A DNA stretch of 64,000 bases, from assembly GCF_051020975.1 (NCBI RefSeq), contig NC_135032.1:6572001-6636000 (forward strand), written 5' to 3'. Every line of letters starts with the position of its first letter. Position 1 is the first letter of the stretch. The position numbers and the translations under genes were made by a program. Shown one piece after another: positions 59,086 to 64,000 of the stretch. The notes beneath the pieces were generated by a model. It saw nothing but the letters and a program-made list of their open reading frames with translations, made no database searches and had not been told where the DNA came from. This DNA is from Osmia lignaria lignaria. Its lineage: Eukaryota > Arthropoda > Insecta > Hymenoptera > Megachilidae.

Positions 59086-62000
59086 TTGCAGATTTTTCTC
59101 AAGGGAAGGGGCCTGACGGACATATTTCGAGATATTTCTTCTTCTTGTTGTTCTTCTTCTGCACAGCTAAGCTGGAAGTGGCATTTGCGGCTCGCACTAG
59201 TGCAGAGTTATCTCAAAGAAAGGGGCCACGGTGTTTCTGTATCTCTATTATGTTGGTGCGGCTTCGGAACTTTTAAATATCTCGATATATCTCGAAAACT
59301 ACGCTTCTGATCAAAAAATATCAATGAACGTAAAAAGTAGGAAACTTAATTCTCTACAAAAAAGGTCTCTTAACATTTTGCCATAGCTCGCTTCGTTTCC
59401 GAGATATTTTGAGATTTATCTCAAGGGAAGGGGCCTGACGGACATATTTCGAGATATTTCTTCTTCTTGTTGTTCTTCTTCTGCACAGCTAAGCTGGAAG
59501 TGGCGTTTGCGGCTCGCACTAGTGCAGAGTTATCTCTAAGAAAGGGGCCACGGTGTTTCTGTATCTCTATTATGTTGGTGCGGCTTCGAAACTTTTAAAT
59601 ATCTTGATATATCTCGAGAACTACGCATCTGATCAAAAAATATCATAGAACATAAAAAGTAGGAAACTTAATTCTCTACAAAAAAGGTCTCTTAACATTT
59701 TGCCATAGCTGGCTTCGTTTCCGAGATATTTGCAGATTTATCTCAAGGGAAGGGGCCTGACGGACATATTTCGAGTTATTTCTTCTTCTTGTTGTTCTTC
59801 TTCTGCACAGCGAAGCTGGAAGTGGCATTTGCGGCTCGTACTAGTGCAGAGTTATCTCAAAGAAAGGGGCCACGGTGTTTCTGTATCTCTATTATGTTGG
59901 TGCGCCTTCGGAACTTTTAAATATCTCGATATATCTCGAGAACTACGCTTCTGATCAAAAAATATCATAGAACATAAATTGTAGGAAACATAATTCTCTA
60001 CAAAAAAGGTCTCTTAACATTTTGCCATAGCTCGCTTCGTTTCCGAGATATTTGCAGATATATCTCAAGGGAAGGGGCCTGACGGACATATTTCGAGATA
60101 TTTCTTCTTCTTGTTGTTCTTCTTCTGCACAGCTAAGCTGGAAGTGGCATTTACAGCTCGCAATAGTGCAGAGTTATCTCAAAGAAAGGGGCCACGGTGT
60201 TTCTGTATCTCTATTATGTTGGTGCGGCTTCGGAACTTTTAAATATCTTGATATATCTCGAGAACTACGCATGTGATCAAAAAATATCATAGAACATAAA
60301 AAGTAGGACACTTAATTCTCTACAAAAAAGGTCTCTTAACATTTTGCCATCGCTCGCTTCGTTTCCGAGATATTTGCAGATTTATCTCAAGGGAAGGGGC
60401 CTGACGGACATATTTCGAGATATTTCTTCTTCTTGTTGTTCTTCTTCTGCAGAGCTAAGCTGGAAGTGGCATTTGCGGCTCGCACTAGTGCAGAGTTATT
60501 TCAAAGAAAGGGGCCACGGTGTTTCTGTATCTCTATTATGTTGGTGCGGCTTCGGAACTTTTAAATATCTCGATATATCTCGAAAACTACGCTTCTGATC
60601 AAAAAATATCATAGAACATAAATTGTAGGAAACATAATTCTCTACAAAAAACGTATCCCAACATTTTGCCATAGCTCGCTTCGTTTCCGAGATATTTGCA
60701 GATTTATCTCAAGGGAAGCGGCCTGACGGACATATTTCGAGATATTTCTTCTTCTTGTTGTTCTTCTTCTGCACAGCTAAGCTGGAAGTGGCATTTGCGG
60801 CTCGCACTAGTGCAGAGTTATCTCTAAGAAAGGGGCCACGGTGTTTCTGTATCTCTATTATGTTGGCGCGGCTTCGGAACTTTTAAATATCTTGATATAT
60901 CTCGAGAACTACGCATCTGATCAAAAAATATCGTAGAACATAAAAAGTAGGAAACTTAATTCTCTACAAATAAGGTCTCTTAACATTTTGCAATAGCTCG
61001 CTTCGTTTCCGAGATATTTGCTGATTTATCTCAAGGGAAGGGGACTGACGGACATATTTCGAGATATTTCTTCTTCTTGTTGTTCTTCTTCTGCACAGCT
61101 AAGCTGGAAGTGGCATTTGCGGCTCGCACTAGTGCAGAGTTATCTCAAAGAAAGGGGCCACGGTGTTTCTGTATCTCTATTATGTTGGTGCGGCTTCGGA
61201 ACTTTTAAATATCTCGATATATCTCGAAAACTACGCTTCTGATCAAAAAATATCATAGAACATAAATTGTAGGAAACATAATTCTCTACAAAAAAGGTCT
61301 CTTAACATTTTGCCATAGCTCGCTTCGTTTCCGAGATATTTGCAGATATATCTCAAGGGAAGGGGCCTGACGGACATATTTCGAGATATTTCTTCTTCTT
61401 GTTGTTCTTCTTCTGCACAGCTAAGCTGGAAGTGGCATTTACAGCTCGCAATAGTGCAGAGTTATCTCAAAGAAAGGGGCCACGGTGTTTCTGTATCTCT
61501 ATTATGTTGGTGCGGCTTCGGAACTTTTAAATATCTTGATATATCTCGAGAACTACGCATGTGATCAAAAAATATCATAGAACATAAAAAGTAGGACACT
61601 TAATTCTCTACAAAAAAGGTCTCTTAACATTTTGCCATAGCTCGCTTCGTTTCCGAGATATTTGCAGATTTATCTCAAGGGAAGGGGCCTGACGGACATA
61701 TTTCGAGATATTTCTTCTTCTTGTTGTTCTTCTTCTGCACAGCGAAGCTGGAAGTGGCATTTGCGGCTCGTACTAGTGCAGAGTTATCTCAAAGAAAGGG
61801 GCCACGGTGTTTCTGTATCTCTATTATGTTGGTGCGGCTTCGGAACTTTTAAATATCTCGATATATCTCGAAAACTACGCTTCTGATCAAAAAATATCAT
61901 AGAACATAAATTGTAGGAAACATAATTCTCTACAAAAAACGGCTCTTAACATTTTGCCATAGCTCGCTTCGTTTCCGAGATATTTGCAGATTTATCTCAA

Positions 62001-63915
62001 GGGAAGGGGCCTGACGGACATATTTCGAGATATTTCTTCTTCTTGTTGTTCTTCTTCTGCACAGCTAAGCTGGAAGTGGCATTTGCGGCTCGCACTAGTG
62101 CAGAGTTATCTCAAAGAAAGGGGCCACGGTGTTTCTGTATCTCTATTATGTTGGTGCGGCTTCGAAACTTTTAAATATCTTGATATATCTCGAGAACTAC
62201 GCATCTGATCAAAAAATATCATAGAACATAAAAAGTAGGAAACTTAATTCTCTACAAAAAAGGTCTCTTAACATTTTGCCATAGCTGGCTTCGTTTCCGA
62301 GATATTTGCAGATTTATCTCAAGGGAAGGGGCCTGACGGACATATTTCGAGTTATTTCTTCTTCTTGTTGTTCTTCTTCTGCACAGCTAAGCTGGAAGTG
62401 GCATTTGCGGCTCGCACTAGTGCAGAGTTATCTCAAAGAAAGGGGCCACGGTGTTTCTGTATCTCTATTATGTTGGTGCGGCTTCGGAACTTTTAAATAT
62501 CTCGATATATCTCGAAAACTACGCTTCTGATCAAAAAATATCATAGAACATAAATTGTAGGAAACATAATTCTCTACAAAAAACGTCTCTTGACATTTTG
62601 CCATAGCTCGCTTCGTTTCCGAGATATTTGCAGATATATCTCAAGGGAAGGGGCCTGACGGACATATTTCGAGATATTTCTTCTTCTTGTTGTTCTTCTT
62701 CTGCACAGCTAAGCTGGAAGTGTCATTTACAGCTCGCAATAGTGCAGAGTTATCTCAAAGAAAGGGGCCACGGTGTTTCTGTATCTCTATTATGTTGGTG
62801 CGGCTTCGGAACTTTTAAATATCTTGATATATCTCGAGAACTACGCATGTGATCAAAAAATATCATAGAACATAAAAAGTAGGACACTTAATTCTCTACA
62901 AAAAAGGTCTCTTAACATTTTGCCATAGCTCGCTTCGTTTCCGAGATATTTGCAGATTTATCTCAAGGGAAGGGGCCTGACGGACATATTTCGAGATATT
63001 TCTTCTTCTTGTTGTTCTTCTTCTGCACAGCTAAGCTGGAAGTGGCATTTGCGGCTCGCACTTGTGCAGAGTTATCTCAAAGAAAGGGACCACGGTGTTT
63101 CTGTATCTCTATTATGTTGGTGCGGCTTCGGAACTTTTAAATATCTTGATATATCTCGAAAACTACGCTTCTGATCAAAAAATATCATAGAACATAACTT
63201 GTAGGAAACATAATTCTCTACAAAAAAGGTCTCTTAACATCTTGCCATAGCTCGCTTCGTTTCCGAGATATTTGCAGATATATCTCAAGGGAAGGGGCCT
63301 GACGGACATATTTCGAGATATTTCTTCTTCTTGTTGTTCTTCTTCTGCACAGCTAAGCTGGAAGTGGCATTTGCAGCTCGCAATAGTGCAGAGTTATCTC
63401 AAAGAAAGGGGCCACGGTGTTTCTGTATCTCTATTATGTTGGTGCGGCTTCGAAACTTTTAAATATCTTGATATATCTCGAGAACTACGCATCTGATCGA
63501 AAAATATTCCAGAACATAAAAAGTAGGAAACTTAATGCTCTACAAAAAAGGTCTCTTAACATTTTGCCATAGCTCGCTTCGTTTCCGAGATATTTGCAGA
63601 TTTATCTCAAGGGAAGGGGCCTGACGGACATATTTCGAGATATTTCTTCTTCTTGTTGTTCTTCTTCAGCACAGCGAAGCTGGAAGTGGCATTTGCGGCT
63701 CGTACTAGTGCAGAGTTATCTCAAAGAAAGGGGCCACGGTGTTTCTGTATCTCTATTATGTTGGTGCGGCTTCGGAACTTTTAAATATCTCGATATATCT
63801 CGAAAACTACGCTTCTGATCAAAAAATATCATAGAACATAAATTGTAGCAAACATAATTCTCTACAAAAAACGTCTCTTAACATTTTGCCATAGCTCGCT
63901 TCGTTTCCGAGATAT

Positions 63916-64000
63916 TTGCAGATTTATCTCAAGGGAAGGGGCCTGACGGACATATTTCGAGATATTTCTTCTTCTTGTTGTTCTTCTTCTGCACAGCTAA
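63916..64000. repeat. Partial satellite monomer at right edge
   Basis: The first 85 bp of a monomer (TTGCAGATTTATCTC through CTGCACAGCTAA), consensus type, cut by the window end. The array continues to the right. Confidence 0.95.

Larger units (their letters stand above)
47172..63915. repeat. Right domain: 52 monomers, mosaic of mixed subfamilies
   Basis: All 52 monomers are exactly 322 bp. Both haplotypes (CTCGAAAAC with AAATTGTAGG, and CTCGAGAAC with AAAAAGTAGG) alternate without a single long HOR. Recurrent marked types include TTTGCTGATTTATC (50392, 51358, 55544, 56510, 61018), CTCTAAGAAAGG (ten monomers), GGCTTCGAAAC, CGAGTTATTTC (49748, 54900, 59730, 62306), GCTGGCTTCG junctions, and GCATGTGATC (48138, 51036, 55222, 60052, 61340, 62628). 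Recombinant haplotypes such as CTCGAGAACTACGCTTC (54256, 54900, 58764, 59730) show mixing over tens of bases. The GGGCCCTAACGG type of the central domain is absent. Confidence 0.85.
1..64000. repeat. 322-bp satellite DNA array filling the whole window
   Basis: Seen: the same unit recurs head to tail from the first to the last base, with no inversion and no foreign insert. Phasing on TTGCAGAT (or its variants) gives 198 full monomers. Most are exactly 322 bp. The exceptions are 319 bp (ten monomers), 321 bp (six) and 307 bp (one, at 21429). One reference monomer counted by hand is about 39% GC. Neighbouring monomers differ at a modest number of sites, while monomers several units apart can share rare variants, which is the signature of higher-order repeats. 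Known: such arrays are typical of eukaryotic centromeric, pericentromeric or subtelomeric heterochromatin and evolve by unequal exchange and conversion. Inferred: this is a heterochromatic satellite block. The species and chromosomal position cannot be read from the sequence. Confidence 0.98.

Noticed and set aside
211..63818. About 180 plus-strand open frames of 73-87 codons, one per monomer, as a tandem gene family
   Set aside because: They open with TTG rather than ATG, have no recognisable domain, and simply follow the satellite period. Nonsense changes break the frame in 18 monomers, and six more have lost the TTG at the usual start position. Common variants often change the amino acid. 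They are satellite sequence that happens to lack stops.
1..64000. CRISPR array or other prokaryotic repeat system
   Set aside because: The unit is 322 bp, with no short repeat-unique spacer alternation and no cas-like gene. Monomers abut directly.
1..64000. Ribosomal RNA spacer repeats, or tandem 5S, snRNA, tRNA or histone genes
   Set aside because: No recognisable rRNA, snRNA or tRNA sequence or fold is present in the monomer, and no histone-like reading frame.
1..64000. Transposable element or integrated virus
   Set aside because: No terminal repeats, target-site duplications, transposase, integrase or reverse transcriptase motifs interrupt the array. Every base fits the monomer phase.

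Overview
The whole 64,000-base window is one uninterrupted tandem satellite DNA array. The monomer is 322 bp and all copies lie in the same orientation. Phased on a recurring TTGCAGAT site, the window holds 198 complete monomers (211-63915), a 210-bp partial at the left edge and an 85-bp partial at the right edge. These lengths account for every base: 198 x 322 minus 51 deleted bases equals 63,705. The 51 bases come from ten 3-bp deletions, one 15-bp deletion and six 1-bp deletions. I find no gene, RNA gene, transposon, CRISPR array or non-satellite sequence. A clean, long, higher-order-organised satellite of this kind indicates eukaryotic heterochromatin (pericentromeric, centromeric or subtelomeric). 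The sequence alone does not fix the species. The style of the monomer (about 39% GC by hand count, repeated CGAGATAT / ATATCTCG motifs) reminds me of insect satellites, but that is an unverified impression.

Monomers vary at linked diagnostic sites, and these reveal higher-order repeats (HORs). Left domain (1-18852): an irregular start, a duplicated 3-mer (4712-6643), a duplicated 5-mer (6966-10185), then three copies of an 8-mer (9864-18852) expanded to 11 and 9 monomers in copies 2 and 3. Central domain (18853-46849): almost entirely one subfamily (TTGATATATCTCGAG type). It contains an irregular stretch, a nested 4-mer/7-mer array in the order 4-7-4-7-7-4-7 (23023-35902), duplicated 3-mers, and a 10-mer/9-mer pair (39767-45883). 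A single chimeric monomer (46850-47171) joins it to the right domain (47172-64000), a mosaic of mixed subfamilies with short 2-mer and 3-mer duplications and displaced segmental copies.

Nothing here works as a gene set. The biology visible is concerted evolution. There are chimeric monomers whose two halves come from different HOR positions, including what look like opposite (deletion and duplication) products of exchange between the same two positions. There are HOR copies differing by whole monomers, trinucleotide slippage in a pyrimidine tract, and short conversion-like haplotype mixing. Each monomer also has internal architecture: a 28-bp direct repeat 114 bp apart, up to four copies of an 8-bp motif in inverted arrangement, and an AT-rich third with A-tracts at roughly helical spacing. 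The recurrent 73-87 codon open frame opens with TTG, not ATG, and is interrupted by nonsense changes in 18 monomers, so I do not call it a gene. Identity statements below rest on diagnostic sites I read, not on a full alignment.
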